Origin: Mycolicibacterium litorale
Lineage (GTDB): Bacteria; Actinomycetota; Actinomycetes; Mycobacteriales; Mycobacteriaceae
Assembly (NCBI RefSeq): GCF_014218295.1
Contig: NZ_AP023287.1
Coordinates: forward strand, 3,534,001 to 3,598,000
DNA length: 64,000 nucleotides
Direction of reading: 5' to 3'
Position 1 is the stretch's first letter; each line of letters opens with the position of its first letter. The notes beneath the pieces were generated by a model. It saw only the letters and a program-made list of their open reading frames with translations. It made no database searches and was not told the DNA's origin. Of this stretch, positions 1 to 8,413 are shown piece by piece. Both the position numbers and the translations under genes were made by a program.

Positions 1-592
1 GCAGCAGGGCCGGCAGGATGATCTTGGTCAGGATCGTCCAGTTGTTGGCCCCCAGCGAGGCGGCCGCCTCCTCGACCTCCCGATCCAGTTCCAGCAGCAC
101 CGGCTGCACCGAACGCACCACGAACGGCAGCGTGACGAACAGCAGCGCGATCCCGACACCCCACTTGGTGTGCTGTAGATGCAGGTCGACCGGGCTCGCG
201 GGTCCGTAGAGCGCCAGCATGACCAGGCTGGCCACGATCGTCGGCAGCGCGAACGGCAGATCGATGACCGCGTCGACAAGCCGCTTCCCGGGGAAGTCGT
301 CGCGGGTCAGCACCCAGGCGACCAGCAGCCCGAACACGGCGTTGATCACCGTCACCCCGACCGAGATGGTCAGCGTCACGCGGAACGACTCCAGCGCGGC
401 GTTGCCGGTGACGGCGCGGTAGAAGGCCTCCCAGCCGCCGCCCACCGACTGCCACAGGATCGCGGCCAGCGGCAGCAGCACGATGACGCTCAGCCAGATG
501 GTCGCGACCCCGACCCGAAGCGACGCCGTACCGCGGCGCCGGGCGAGACCGCCCGGCGCGCGGCCGGTGTCCGAGTCGACGGCAGTGATCAT
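1..592 (-). CDS. cysT: Sulfate/thiosulfate ABC transporter permease CysT, partial (runs off the left edge)
   Basis: This is one of the two membrane permease subunits of the CysTWA-SubI importer, which brings sulfate or thiosulfate across the cytoplasmic membrane for cysteine synthesis. The frame is open to the window edge, giving about 197 residues of the N-terminal part. It begins MITAVDSDTGRAPGG, then shows a first membrane segment (VGVATIWLSVIVLLPLAAIL) and further hydrophobic segments. Near the edge is the permease coupling-loop signature EEAASLGANNWTIL, which contacts the ATPase. The ATG overlaps the subI stop as ATGA, so the two are translationally coupled. cysW and cysA are expected beyond position 1. 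Confidence 0.93.
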   Translation of the reverse strand, partial: MITAVDSDTGRAPGGLARRRGTASLRVGVATIWLSVIVLLPLAAILWQSVGGGWEAFYRAVTGNAALESFRVTLTISVGVTVINAVFGLLVAWVLTRDDFPGKRLVDAVIDLPFALPTIVASLVMLALYGPASPVDLHLQHTKWGVGIALLFVTLPFVVRSVQPVLLELDREVEEAAASLGANNWTILTKIILPALL

Positions 593-1626
593 CCAGTGGC
601 CTGGGTGTAGATCTTGGTGATCGAGCCGGTGTCCTTGTTGAACAGTTCGCTGTCCACCTTCTGCCAGCCGCCGAGGTCGGCGATCGTCCAGAGCTTCTCC
701 GGCGCCGGGAACTCGTCGGCGAACTCCTCGGCCACCGACGGGTCGACGGGGCGGAATCCGGCTTCGGCCCACAGCTTCTGCGCCTCAGGGGTGTACTGGA
801 AGTTCACGAACGCCGTCGCCTGCTCGAGATGGCGGCTGGAGTCGACGACCGCGACCGGGTTCTCGATCTTGAAGGTCTGCGCGGGGTTGAAGTAGTCGAA
901 TTTGTGGCCCAGGCGGCGCGAGTTGATCGCCTCGTTCTCGTAGGCCAGCAGCACGTCGCCGCTGCCCTGCAGGAAGACGTCGGTGGCCTCACGCCCGGAT
1001 CCGGGGCGCAGCTTGATGTGCTCGCTCACCAGCTTGTTGACGAAGTCGAGACCGGCCTGCGGGTTCTTGCCGCCGTCGCTCTTGACCGCGTACGGCGCCA
1101 GCAGGTTCCACTTCGCCGAACCGGAGCTCAGCGGGCTGGGGGTGATGACCTCGACGCCCGGCTTGAGCAGGTCGTCCCAGTCGCGGATGCCCTTGGGATT
1201 GCCCTCGCGGACCATCAGGCTCACCACCGATCCGAACGGAATCCCCTTGGTGGCGTTCTTGTTCCAGTCCTCGCTGACCTTGCCCGACTTCACCAGGCGG
1301 GTGATGTCGGGTTCGACCGAGAAGTTCACCACGTCGGCGGGCTTACCCGAGTCGACCCCACGGGACTGGTCCCCGGAAGCGCCGTAGGACGCGGTCACCC
1401 CGACGCCCTTGCCTTCGGGCGTGGCCGCGAAGGCGGGGATGACCTTCGACCAGCCGGGCTCGGGAACGGCGTAGGCGACCAGCGTCAGCGTCGTCTCCGC
1501 GTCCGAGCCGCCGTCCTCACCCGCGACGTCACTGGCACCGCCGCCGCACGCCGCCAACAGTGACGCGGTGGTGGCGAGCGCCGCGGCGTACCGCCAGCGC
1601 TTGAGCGATGTGAATGAACTGAGCAT
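589..1626 (-). CDS. subI: Sulfate-binding lipoprotein SubI
   Basis: This is the extracytoplasmic sulfate-binding component of the CysTWA transporter. I chose the ATG at 1626 (MLSSFTSLKRWRY) because AAAGG lies about 8 nt upstream; an earlier in-frame start would add 13 residues before the signal peptide. The 345-residue product has a lipoprotein signal with lipobox LAAC around residues 24-27. A type-2 periplasmic binding-protein body follows, with SYGASGDQSRGVDSG and TDVFLQGSGDVLLAYENEAI, typical of the sulfate-binding family. It is the first gene of the operon and overlaps cysT by 4 nt. Sulfur-responsive regulation is expected, but no known operator is proven here. Confidence 0.94.
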   Translation of the reverse strand: MLSSFTSLKRWRYAAALATTASLLAACGGGASDVAGEDGGSDAETTLTLVAYAVPEPGWSKVIPAFAATPEGKGVGVTASYGASGDQSRGVDSGKPADVVNFSVEPDITRLVKSGKVSEDWNKNATKGIPFGSVVSLMVREGNPKGIRDWDDLLKPGVEVITPSPLSSGSAKWNLLAPYAVKSDGGKNPQAGLDFVNKLVSEHIKLRPGSGREATDVFLQGSGDVLLAYENEAINSRRLGHKFDYFNPAQTFKIENPVAVVDSSRHLEQATAFVNFQYTPEAQKLWAEAGFRPVDPSVAEEFADEFPAPEKLWTIADLGGWQKVDSELFNKDTGSITKIYTQATG

Positions 1627-1879
1627 CGATGGCCTTTCGGTCGTTTTCCGTGGAGTACAGGACATGTCCCGTCACACGTCGGCGGCAACGAAAAGGCACG
1701 CATGCAGAGCCGTCGCCGAGCCCCCTACCGTGTAACGGAAGGGTTCAGCGACAACAGTGAACGTCAGCAACCGCGCAGGGACCCACGGCAATGAGCGCCA
1801 AGATGTGGCACTCGTTGTTGCCGGACGCCGGATGCATGGCGCGAAGAATAACAGAGCGTCGCCGACGGCTCAGCGCAAG
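1627..1879. other. Intergenic region upstream of subI with two small inverted repeats
   Basis: No convincing gene is seen in these 253 bases. Two symmetric elements lie in the likely subI promoter: the perfect 10-bp palindrome GGACATGTCC at 1660-1669, and GTTCA (1743-1747) facing TGAAC (1758-1762) across 10 nt. Either could be an operator for a sulfur regulator, but they match no consensus I know. The M. tuberculosis counterpart carries a small hypothetical (Rv2401) here, and I do not see a coding equivalent. Confidence 0.3.
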
Positions 1880-1966
1880 TCAGCGAGTCATCAGCCAGGC
1901 GACGATGACCAGCAGCACCAGGGCGACGAGGATCAGGGTCACCCGTGAGCGCGGCATACCGGTCAT
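1880..1966 (-). CDS. 28-residue single-pass membrane micro-protein, coupled to the upstream gene
   Basis: A very short ORF encodes MTGMPRSRVTLILVALVLLV followed by IVAWLMTR and a TGA. A short basic N-terminus precedes one continuous hydrophobic helix (about residues 9-26) and a terminal Arg, the layout of a single-pass membrane peptide. Its ATG overlaps the TGA of the 64-residue membrane protein as ATGA, so it would be made by translational coupling. No family is recognised. The strongly hydrophobic, clean reading and the 4-nt overlap argue that it is real. A role with the partner membrane protein is inference only. Confidence 0.6.
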   Translation of the reverse strand: MTGMPRSRVTLILVALVLLVIVAWLMTR

Positions 1967-2157
1967 GACAGCTCCTGCCCGTTACCGCGGACGCGCCGCA
2001 GCACCCGCACGCCCGCCGCCAGCGCGCCGTCGAGGATCACGGCGACACCGTAGGCCAGCAGCAGCGCCACCGGCATCACCACCGCGGTCTGTGCGACGAA
2101 ACCGAGACCGGTCAGCCACAGTTCGACGCCGTCCCACCAACTCAGGAATGCGTCCAC
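1963..2157 (-). CDS. Small membrane protein, about 64 residues (Rv2401A-like)
   Basis: The product starts MDAFLSWWDGVELWLTGLGF and has an amphipathic or hydrophobic N-terminal helix, then a stronger membrane segment (VVMPVALLLAYGVAVILDG), then a basic tail RVLRRVRGNGQELS. It sits where M. tuberculosis has Rv2401A, annotated as a possible conserved membrane protein. The start is a GTG at 2157. No Shine-Dalgarno is visible, but CATAGT lies about 8 nt upstream, so a leaderless transcript is possible. It is divergent from the GH15 gene and coupled by ATGA to the 28-residue micro-protein. Function is unknown. Confidence 0.7.
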   Translation of the reverse strand: MDAFLSWWDGVELWLTGLGFVAQTAVVMPVALLLAYGVAVILDGALAAGVRVLRRVRGNGQELS

Positions 2158-2266
2158 CGGGCCAGACTATGCGATCGGCTCGACCGGCCCGTCCCTGCCG
2201 GGGCGCGACCCAACGAAGCGATCCCCGACGTGCGGTTTGAGTAGACGCCGAGCAGGTCGGCAGCCG

Positions 2267-4300
2267 ATGATGACGGGCATGGTTCTGCAACACTCCGAGC
2301 CGACCGACGAGGCCGCAGCGATCGGTCAGCCCGCGCTTCTGCCCGACACCCCGCTGACGGTGACGGCTCCGGTGCCCTACGCGGCGACGGGCGGCCTGCG
2401 GAACCCCTTCCCCCCGATCGCCGACTACGGCTTCCTGTCCGACTGCGAGAACACCTGCCTGATCTCCTCATCGGGGTCGGTGGAGTGGCTGTGCGTCCCG
2501 CGACCGGATTCGCCGAGCGTGTTCGGCGCGATCCTGGATCGCGGTGCCGGCCACTTCCGGCTCGGCCCGTACGGGGTGACCGTGCCCGCCGCGCGACGCT
2601 ACCTGCCCGGCAGCCTCATCCTCGAGACCACCTGGCAGACCCACACCGGCTGGCTGATCGTGCGCGACGCCCTGGTGATGGGGCCGTGGCACGACCTGGA
2701 AGCCCGCTCCCGCACCCACCGCCGCACCCCGATGGACTGGGATGCCGAGCACATCCTGTTGCGGACCGTGCGGTGTGTCAGCGGCACCGTCGAACTGGTG
2801 ATGAACTGCGAGCCGTCGTTCGACTACCACCGCGTCAGCGCCGAATGGGAGTACTCGGGCCCGGCCTACGGTGAGGCGATCGCGCGGGCCAACCGCAACC
2901 CCGACTCGCATCCCACCCTGCGGCTGACCACCAATCTGCGGATCGGGCTGGAAGGCCGCGAGGCCCGCGCGCGGACCCGGCTCAAAGAGGGCGACAACGT
3001 GTTCGTGGCGCTGTCCTGGTCGAGGCATCCGGCGCCGCAGAACTACGACGAGGCCGCCGACAAGATGTGGCAGACCAGCGAGGCGTGGCGGCAGTGGATC
3101 AACGTCGGTGACTTCCCCGACCATCCGTGGCGGTCGTATCTGCAGCGCAGCGCGCTCACCCTCAAGGGCCTGACCTACTCCCCGACGGGTGCGCTGCTGG
3201 CGGCGAGCACCACGTCGCTGCCGGAAACCCCGCACGGCGAACGCAACTGGGACTACCGGTATGCGTGGGTGCGCGACTCCACGTTCGCGCTGTGGGGGCT
3301 CTACACGCTCGGCTTGGACCGGGAGGCCGACGACTTCTTCGCGTTCATCGCCGACGTGTCGGGCGCCAACAACGGCGAGCGCCATCCGCTGCAGGTCATG
3401 TACGGCGTCGGCGGTGAGCGCAGCCTGGTCGAGGAGGAACTGCACCACCTGTCGGGCTACGACGGCGCCCGCCCGGTCCGGATCGGCAACGGCGCCTACA
3501 ACCAGATGCAGCACGACATCTGGGGCACCATGTTGGATTCGGTCTACCTGCACACCAAATCGCGCGAGCAGATCCCCGAGGCGCTGTGGCCGGTGCTGAA
3601 GAACCAGGTGGAAGAGGCCATCAAGCACTGGAGGGAGCCCGACCGCGGCATCTGGGAGGTCCGCGGCGAACCCCAGCACTTCACCTCCTCGAAGGTGATG
3701 TGCTGGGTGGCGCTCGACCGTGGCGCGAAACTGGCCGAGCTGGAGGGCGAGAAGAGCTACGCTCAGCAGTGGCGGGAGATCGCCGACGAGATCAAGGCCG
3801 ACATCCTGGCCAACGGGGTCGACTCGCGGGGCGTGTTCACCCAGCGCTACGGCGACGACGCGCTCGACGCGTCACTGCTGCTGGTGCCGCTGGTGCGGTT
3901 CCTGCCGCCCGACGATCCGCGGGTGCGGGCGACGGTGCTGGCGATCGCCGACGAACTGACCGACGAAGGGCTGGTGCTGCGCTACCGCGTCGAGGAGACC
4001 GACGACGGATTGGCCGGCGAGGAGGGCACATTCACGATCTGCTCGTTCTGGCTGGTGTCGGCGCTGGTGGAGATCGGTGAGGTGAGCCGGGCCAAGCACC
4101 TGTGTGAACGGTTGCTCTCGTTCGCCAGTTCGCTGCATCTCTACGCCGAGGAGATCGAGCCGCGCACCGGTCGCCACCTCGGCAACTTCCCGCAGGCGTT
4201 CACGCACCTGGCGCTGATCAACGCGGTCGTGCACGTCATCCGCGCCGAGGAGGAGGCCGACAGCTCCGGGGTCTTCGTCCCCGCAAACGCGCCGTCGTAA
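2267..4300 (+). CDS. Glycoside hydrolase family 15 protein, trehalase/glucoamylase-like (Rv2402-like)
   Basis: This is a cytoplasmic GH15-type (alpha/alpha)6-barrel enzyme. The mycobacterial Rv2402-type members are described as trehalases, splitting trehalose into two glucoses. The N-terminal region (IADYGFLSDCENTCLISSSG, residues about 45-65) is the typical GH15 beta-domain start. The catalytic barrel holds RNWDYRYAWVRDS near residue 325 and EEGTFTICSFW near residue 585, the regions that carry the acid/base glutamates of this clan. The length (about 677 aa) fits the family. The ATG at 2267 follows AGCAGGT; an upstream TTG at 2237 is less likely and ATG 2270 or 2279 are alternatives. Trehalose specificity is by family, not shown by the sequence alone. 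Confidence 0.88.
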   Translation: MMTGMVLQHSEPTDEAAAIGQPALLPDTPLTVTAPVPYAATGGLRNPFPPIADYGFLSDCENTCLISSSGSVEWLCVPRPDSPSVFGAILDRGAGHFRLGPYGVTVPAARRYLPGSLILETTWQTHTGWLIVRDALVMGPWHDLEARSRTHRRTPMDWDAEHILLRTVRCVSGTVELVMNCEPSFDYHRVSAEWEYSGPAYGEAIARANRNPDSHPTLRLTTNLRIGLEGREARARTRLKEGDNVFVALSWSRHPAPQNYDEAADKMWQTSEAWRQWINVGDFPDHPWRSYLQRSALTLKGLTYSPTGALLAASTTSLPETPHGERNWDYRYAWVRDSTFALWGLYTLGLDREADDFFAFIADVSGANNGERHPLQVMYGVGGERSLVEEELHHLSGYDGARPVRIGNGAYNQMQHDIWGTMLDSVYLHTKSREQIPEALWPVLKNQVEEAIKHWREPDRGIWEVRGEPQHFTSSKVMCWVALDRGAKLAELEGEKSYAQQWREIADEIKADILANGVDSRGVFTQRYGDDALDASLLLVPLVRFLPPDDPRVRATVLAIADELTDEGLVLRYRVEETDDGLAGEEGTFTICSFWLVSALVEIGEVSRAKHLCERLLSFASSLHLYAEEIEPRTGRHLGNFPQAFTHLALINAVVHVIRAEEEADSSGVFVPANAPS

Positions 4301-4396
4301 GCCAACGTTCAGCGTGAAGTCAGGATCACGGTGTATCGATGTCTTGTCACCGACGGCACCGACTCAGCACGATGGTGCGGTCAGAAGGGGAAGAGC

Positions 4397-4657
4397 ATGG
4401 ACAACCGGATCACGGACGTGACGTCGCGCCGGGTCATCGACATCGCGATCGGCATCCTGGTGGGACTGCGCGGCTGCACCGAACGTCAGGCGTTCGACGA
4501 GTTGGTCGCCGTGGTCAAGCAGACAGGGCTCGGATTGGGCCGCGTCGCAACGGGATTGGTCGCACTGGCGGCCGGGTCCGCGTCGGCCGAGCACGCCGAG
4601 GCCTACACCGCCTGGGGTGAGCTGATCCGCGACGCCCGGCGGGTGCCGACGGCCTAG
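4397..4657 (+). CDS. Stand-alone ANTAR-domain protein, 86 aa
   Basis: The protein is essentially one ANTAR domain (RRVIDIAIGILVGLRGCTER, then QAFDELVAVVKQTGL), the RNA-binding three-helix module that usually mediates transcription antitermination in two-component outputs. It has no receiver, GAF or PAS sensor domain, so it may act as a partner of another protein or be constitutively active. I chose ATG 4397 because GAAGGGGAAG lies just upstream; a longer frame from 4331 adds 22 unlikely residues. It stands alone between the GH15 gene and the convergent lppR. RNA targets cannot be read from the window. Confidence 0.75.
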   Translation: MDNRITDVTSRRVIDIAIGILVGLRGCTERQAFDELVAVVKQTGLGLGRVATGLVALAAGSASAEHAEAYTAWGELIRDARRVPTA

Positions 4658-4807
4658 CAGCGCAATTCCTCGCCCGGGCCGAGCGCACACGCCCACGCCT
4701 CGACGGTCAGGTTCGCGACGTCACCGGAATTGACGGGTCATCTCCTCAAGGAGCGCCACACCCAGTGTCACCGCCCTGATCCGGCCCGCCCCCACGTCGG
4801 GCCTCCG

Positions 4808-5533
4808 TCATCCGGTCAGTTTTTCGAGCATCAGCGCCGCGACGTCGACCGCCGCGCCCGCACCCGCGGATCTCGCGCCGGCGATATCGGTGATCTCCAC
4901 GTCGACGATCGAGTCACCCGCGACGCCGAGCGCCCGTTGGATCGGCATCCCGCTGCCCTGCCCCGCCTCGTGCACCACGACCGCCGACACCACGCGCTCG
5001 TCGACCCTCACCTCGGTGATGCGGCTGCGTTCGCTGGCGGAGCCGCGCCGCAGTCGCATGGTCTGGCCGTCACATTCCCGCCAGTCCTGCGCGGCCGCGG
5101 CGAAGAACGCCTGCGCCTCGGCGGGCGAGGCCAACTGCACCGCGCCGAAGAACCCGCTCAGCGCGGGGCCGTCGACGCTTCCGGCCGCCCAGGACCGGCT
5201 CGCCACCGACCGCACCGAACTGGCGCCGTAGACGGCCTGCTGCAGCCGGTAGGTGGTGCTGACGCATTCCACCGGCGTCGCCTCGGCTCGGTCGACGCCA
5301 CGCAGCAGGGTGTCGGCACCGCCCGCGACGAGTTGGCCCATCAGTCCCGTCGGCGCGATGCCCAGAACCGAGGAGAGCTCGTCGGCGGTGGGCAACACGG
5401 CGTCGAGCGCACGCACCGGGCCGCTCACGGCCGCAGGCGCCCGGTCGACCGCCGTACCGTCGACGGTGGTCGTGCATCCGGCCGCGAGCACGCATGCGCC
5501 GGCCAGGACCGACGCCAGGCGTGGTGCGCGCAT
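4808..5533 (-). CDS. lppR: Probable lipoprotein LppR
   Basis: This is a mycobacterial sensor-domain-like lipoprotein (PknH-ectodomain-like fold suspected) in the position of Rv2403c. The ATG at 5533 follows GAGAAGGGC; a GTG 15 nt earlier would read through that ribosome site. The signal peptide MRAPRLASVLAGACVLAAGC ends in the lipobox LAAGC. The mature part (about 220 aa) is rich in Ala and Asp, with phrases such as LLRGVDRAEATPVECVSTTY and WRECDGQTMRL, whose cysteines may form a disulfide. It is anchored outside the membrane. The ligand is unknown. It is upstream of nothing obvious; lepA lies 43 nt further upstream on the same strand. Confidence 0.85.
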   Translation of the reverse strand: MRAPRLASVLAGACVLAAGCTTTVDGTAVDRAPAAVSGPVRALDAVLPTADELSSVLGIAPTGLMGQLVAGGADTLLRGVDRAEATPVECVSTTYRLQQAVYGASSVRSVASRSWAAGSVDGPALSGFFGAVQLASPAEAQAFFAAAAQDWRECDGQTMRLRRGSASERSRITEVRVDERVVSAVVVHEAGQGSGMPIQRALGVAGDSIVDVEITDIAGARSAGAGAAVDVAALMLEKLTG

Positions 5534-5576
5534 GCCCTTCTCTAGCACGCGCAGCCGGTGCTTGCGACCGTTCGGA

Positions 5577-7454
5577 CTACTTCTTCGGTTTGTCCCCGGC
5601 GGCGTCGGTGGACAGCGCCGCGACGAAGGCCTCCTGCGGCACGTCGACCCGGCCGATGGTCTTCATCCGCTTCTTGCCCTCCTTCTGCTTCTCCAGCAGC
5701 TTGCGCTTACGGGTGATGTCACCGCCGTAGCACTTGGAGAGCACATCCTTGCGGATGGCGCGGATGTTCTCGCGGGCGATGATCTTCGAGCCGATCGCCG
5801 CCTGCACCGGCACCTCGAACTGCTGGCGCGGGATGAGCTCCTTCAGTTTGGTGGTCATCTTGTTGCCGTAGGCGCTGGCGCTGTCCTTGTGGACGATCGC
5901 GCTGAACGCGTCGACGGCCTCGCCCTGCAGCAGGATGTCGACCTTGACCAGCGCCGCCTCCTGTTCGCCGGCCTCCTCGTAGTCGAGGCTGGCGTAGCCG
6001 CGGGTCCGCGACTTCAGCGAGTCGAAGAAGTCGAAGATGATCTCGCCGAGCGGCATGGTGTAGCGCAGCTCCACCCGCTCCGGCGACAGGTAGTCCATGC
6101 CGCCGAGCTCGCCGCGGCGGGACTGGCAGAGCTCCATGATCGTGCCGATGAACTCGCTCGGCGCGATGATCGTCGTCTTGACCACCGGTTCGTACACGGT
6201 GCGCACCTTGCCCTCCGGCCAGTCCGAGGGGTTGGTGACGATGATCTCGGTGCCGTCGTCCTGCACGACGCGGTAGACGACGTTGGGCGAAGTGGAGATC
6301 AGATCCAGGTCGAATTCGCGCTCGAGGCGTTCGCGGGTGATCTCCATGTGCAACAGGCCGAGGAACCCACAGCGGAACCCGAAGCCCAGCGCCACCGACG
6401 TCTCCGGTTCGTAGGTCAGGGCGGCGTCGTTGAGCTGCAGTTTGTCCAGCGCGTCGCGCAGCACCGGATAGTCGGAACCGTCCACCGGGTAGAGCCCGGA
6501 GTACACCATCGGCTTGGGTTCGCGGTAGCCGGTCAGCGCTTCCTTCGCGCCGTGGCGGGCGGTGGTCACGGTGTCGCCGACCTTGCTCTGGCGGACGTCT
6601 TTCACACCGGTGATCAGGTAGCCGACCTCGCCGACGCCCAGGCCCGCCGAGGCCTTCGGTTCGGGCGAGACGATGCCGACCTCGAGTAGTTCGTGAGTGG
6701 CGCCGGTCGACATCATCGCGATCCGCTCGCGCGGGGTGATCTTGCCGTCGACCACGCGCACGTAGGTCACCACGCCGCGGTAGATGTCGTACACCGAGTC
6801 GAAGATCATCGCCCGCGTCGGAGCGTCGGCGTCGCCGGTCGGCGGGGGCACCAGGCGCACCACCTCGTCGAGCAGTTCGGCCACGCCCGCGCCGGTCTTC
6901 CCCGACACCCGCAGCACGTCGGACGGTTCGCAGCCGATGATGTGGGCCAGTTCGCCTGCGTAGCGGTCCGGGTCGGCGGCGGGCAGGTCGATCTTGTTCA
7001 GCACCGGGATGATCGCGAGGTCACGGTCGAGTGCCAGGTAGAGGTTGGCCAGGGTCTGGGCCTCGATGCCCTGAGCCGCGTCGACGAGCAGGATCGCACC
7101 CTCACAGGCTTCCAGCGCGCGCGACACCTCGTAGGTGAAGTCGACGTGGCCGGGGGTGTCGATCAGGTGCAGCACGTAGTTCTCGTCGCCGTTCTCGTCG
7201 CCGTTCTCGTCGCCGGAGTCACCCTTGACGGTCCACGGCAGCCGGACGTTCTGCGCCTTGATCGTGATGCCGCGTTCGCGCTCGATGTCCATCCGGTCGA
7301 GGTACTGCGCGCGCATGTCGCGGTCGGCGACGACGCCGGTGAGCTGCAGCATCCGATCGGCCAGTGTCGACTTGCCGTGGTCGATGTGAGCGATGATGCA
7401 GAAGTTCCGAATCTGCGCCGGCGCGGTGAAGGTCTGGTCGGCGAAGCTGCTAAT
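5577..7454 (-). CDS. lepA: Elongation factor 4 (LepA/EF-4), with an apparent ATT start codon
   Basis: LepA is a ribosome-bound translational GTPase. The G motifs are all present: G1 AHIDHGKST (residues 22-30), G3 DTPGH, and G4 NKID. EF-G-like domains and the LepA-specific C-terminus ([21 protein letters not shown]) follow. The first ATG in frame (7352) would cut off G1, so it cannot be the start. Reading back, the conserved N-terminus [18 protein letters not shown] begins at codon ATT (7454-7452), 7 nt after AGGAG. No ATG, GTG or TTG exists between that codon and the in-frame TGA upstream. The length becomes 625 aa, close to the family norm. A GDEN repeat is inserted between G2 and G3. Confidence 0.93.
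   Translation of the reverse strand: MSSFADQTFTAPAQIRNFCIIAHIDHGKSTLADRMLQLTGVVADRDMRAQYLDRMDIERERGITIKAQNVRLPWTVKGDSGDENGDENGDENYVLHLIDTPGHVDFTYEVSRALEACEGAILLVDAAQGIEAQTLANLYLALDRDLAIIPVLNKIDLPAADPDRYAGELAHIIGCEPSDVLRVSGKTGAGVAELLDEVVRLVPPPTGDADAPTRAMIFDSVYDIYRGVVTYVRVVDGKITPRERIAMMSTGATHELLEVGIVSPEPKASAGLGVGEVGYLITGVKDVRQSKVGDTVTTARHGAKEALTGYREPKPMVYSGLYPVDGSDYPVLRDALDKLQLNDAALTYEPETSVALGFGFRCGFLGLLHMEITRERLEREFDLDLISTSPNVVYRVVQDDGTEIIVTNPSDWPEGKVRTVYEPVVKTTIIAPSEFIGTIMELCQSRRGELGGMDYLSPERVELRYTMPLGEIIFDFFDSLKSRTRGYASLDYEEAGEQEAALVKVDILLQGEAVDAFSAIVHKDSASAYGNKMTTKLKELIPRQQFEVPVQAAIGSKIIARENIRAIRKDVLSKCYGGDITRKRKLLEKQKEGKKRMKTIGRVDVPQEAFVAALSTDAAGDKPKK
7179..7214. repeat. 12-bp tandem repeat (3 copies) inside lepA
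   Basis: Three exact head-to-tail copies of the 12-mer GTTCTCGTCGCC occur here (plus-strand sense). Read in the lepA frame they give three GDEN units, preceded by a partial GDS. The repeat lies in the GTPase domain between the switch region (KAQNVRLPW) and the DTPGH motif, where a short loop is usual. Because the unit is 4 codons long, copy changes keep the frame. Confidence 0.9.
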
Positions 7455-7567
7455 TGGGTTTCTCCTGGTAAACGTCGCAACGGGGCGCGTGTGCGCACCT
7501 CAAGGGTATCGACCGGGGTGCCTCACGGCACAATCGCGCCCGGCCGAGCTCACCTATGCTCGGGAAC

Positions 7568-8185
7568 ATGGCGTCGCAGTGGAAGACGTTTCAGCGGCTG
7601 GCGGAGAAACTGGTGTTCCAAGAGGCACCGAAGGTGATCCGCCAGCTGCAGCAGTCCGAGAACCGGCCGCGTACCGTGCAGCAGGGCATCCAGCAGGGCC
7701 TCAAGATCGGGCTCGGGGTGGGCTTGTCCGCGCTGGCGGGCGCCGCCGCCGGGACGAGCGCACCGGCCATCACGGCGGGCCGGCCCGTCACGCAGAACAG
7801 CGTGCCCACCGCGCACCGGGCCCGCAAGATCGTCTACGCGCCCGACCTCGACGGGCGGGCCGATCCGGGCGAGATCGTGTGGACGTGGGTGGTGTACGAG
7901 GACGACCCGAGCCGCGGTAAGGACCGCCCGGTGCTGGTCGTCGGCCGCGACCGCCGGACGCTGCTGGGCCTGATGCTGTCCAGCCAGGACCACCATCACG
8001 ACGATCCGAACTGGGTCGCGATCGGGGCGGGCAGCTGGGACTACGACGGCCGGGTCAGCTGGGTGCGTCTGGACCGGGTGCTCGACGTACCCGAGGAGGG
8101 CATCCGCCGCGAAGGGGCGATCCTCGACCGGGACCGGTTCGAGGTGGTCGCCGCTCGGCTGCGCGCCGAATACTCCTGGAGCTGA
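7568..8185 (+). CDS. Conserved mycobacterial protein with PemK/MazF-like fold region (Rv2405-like)
   Basis: The 205-residue product has a basic, Gln-rich N-terminal third (WKTFQRLAEKLVFQEAPKVI), an Ala/Gly-rich hydrophobic stretch near residues 50-65 that may be membrane-associated, and a C-terminal domain reading DPGEIVWTWVVYEDD, then RGKDRPVLVVGR. That pattern resembles the core of PemK/MazF-type barrels (GEIVW...RPVLV). The gene is in the slot of Rv2405, divergent from lepA. Nuclease activity is not established; no antitoxin is adjacent. I take ATG 7568 (MASQWK); ATG 7556 is an alternative. Confidence 0.75.
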   Translation: MASQWKTFQRLAEKLVFQEAPKVIRQLQQSENRPRTVQQGIQQGLKIGLGVGLSALAGAAAGTSAPAITAGRPVTQNSVPTAHRARKIVYAPDLDGRADPGEIVWTWVVYEDDPSRGKDRPVLVVGRDRRTLLGLMLSSQDHHHDDPNWVAIGAGSWDYDGRVSWVRLDRVLDVPEEGIRREGAILDRDRFEVVAARLRAEYSWS

Positions 8186-8262
8186 ACCCCCGCCGAACGT
8201 CTTTTTGACGGGCCGGTTGATTTGCCGCGGTGGGGGTAGTCCGCCCTTCAGGAGGGTGAGCC

Positions 8263-8409
8263 ATGAACGGATCAGGTATCGGCGTCGATCTGGCACACCT
8301 CGACGCCATTTCCCCAGCAGCGCCCGCGACGGCCATCTGTTCCGCCTGCGGCTACCCGACGATGCAGCCGGGACTGTGCGCGTACTGCAGACCCGTGCCG
8401 ATGCTGTAG
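8263..8409 (+). CDS. 48-residue zinc-ribbon-type micro-protein
   Basis: This ORF is too short for usual cut-offs. It encodes MNGSGIGVDLAHLDAISPAA and then a C-terminal half with two CxxC knuckles: CSAC and CAYC, 12 residues apart (CSACGYPTMQPGLCAYC). Four such cysteines make a classic zinc-ribbon or rubredoxin-like knuckle pair. A very strong Shine-Dalgarno, AGGAGGGTGA, lies 2-3 nt before CC-ATG, and the frame ends at TAG just before the 26-bp repeat array. It follows the Rv2405-like gene by 77 nt on the same strand. No function is recognised; nucleic-acid or protein binding is the general expectation for small zinc ribbons. Confidence 0.72.
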   Translation: MNGSGIGVDLAHLDAISPAAPATAICSACGYPTMQPGLCAYCRPVPML

Positions 8410-8413
8410 CGGC

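Noticed and set aside
2468..3679. Long minus-strand ORF (403 codons) opposite the GH15 gene
   Set aside because: It is a high-GC shadow frame, rich in Arg/Gly/Val/Asp without domains, and the plus-strand frame carries a clear GH15 protein.
5577..7352. lepA starting at the first in-frame ATG (7352)
   Set aside because: That would remove the G1 P-loop AHIDHGKST and the conserved N-terminus, which are intact upstream.
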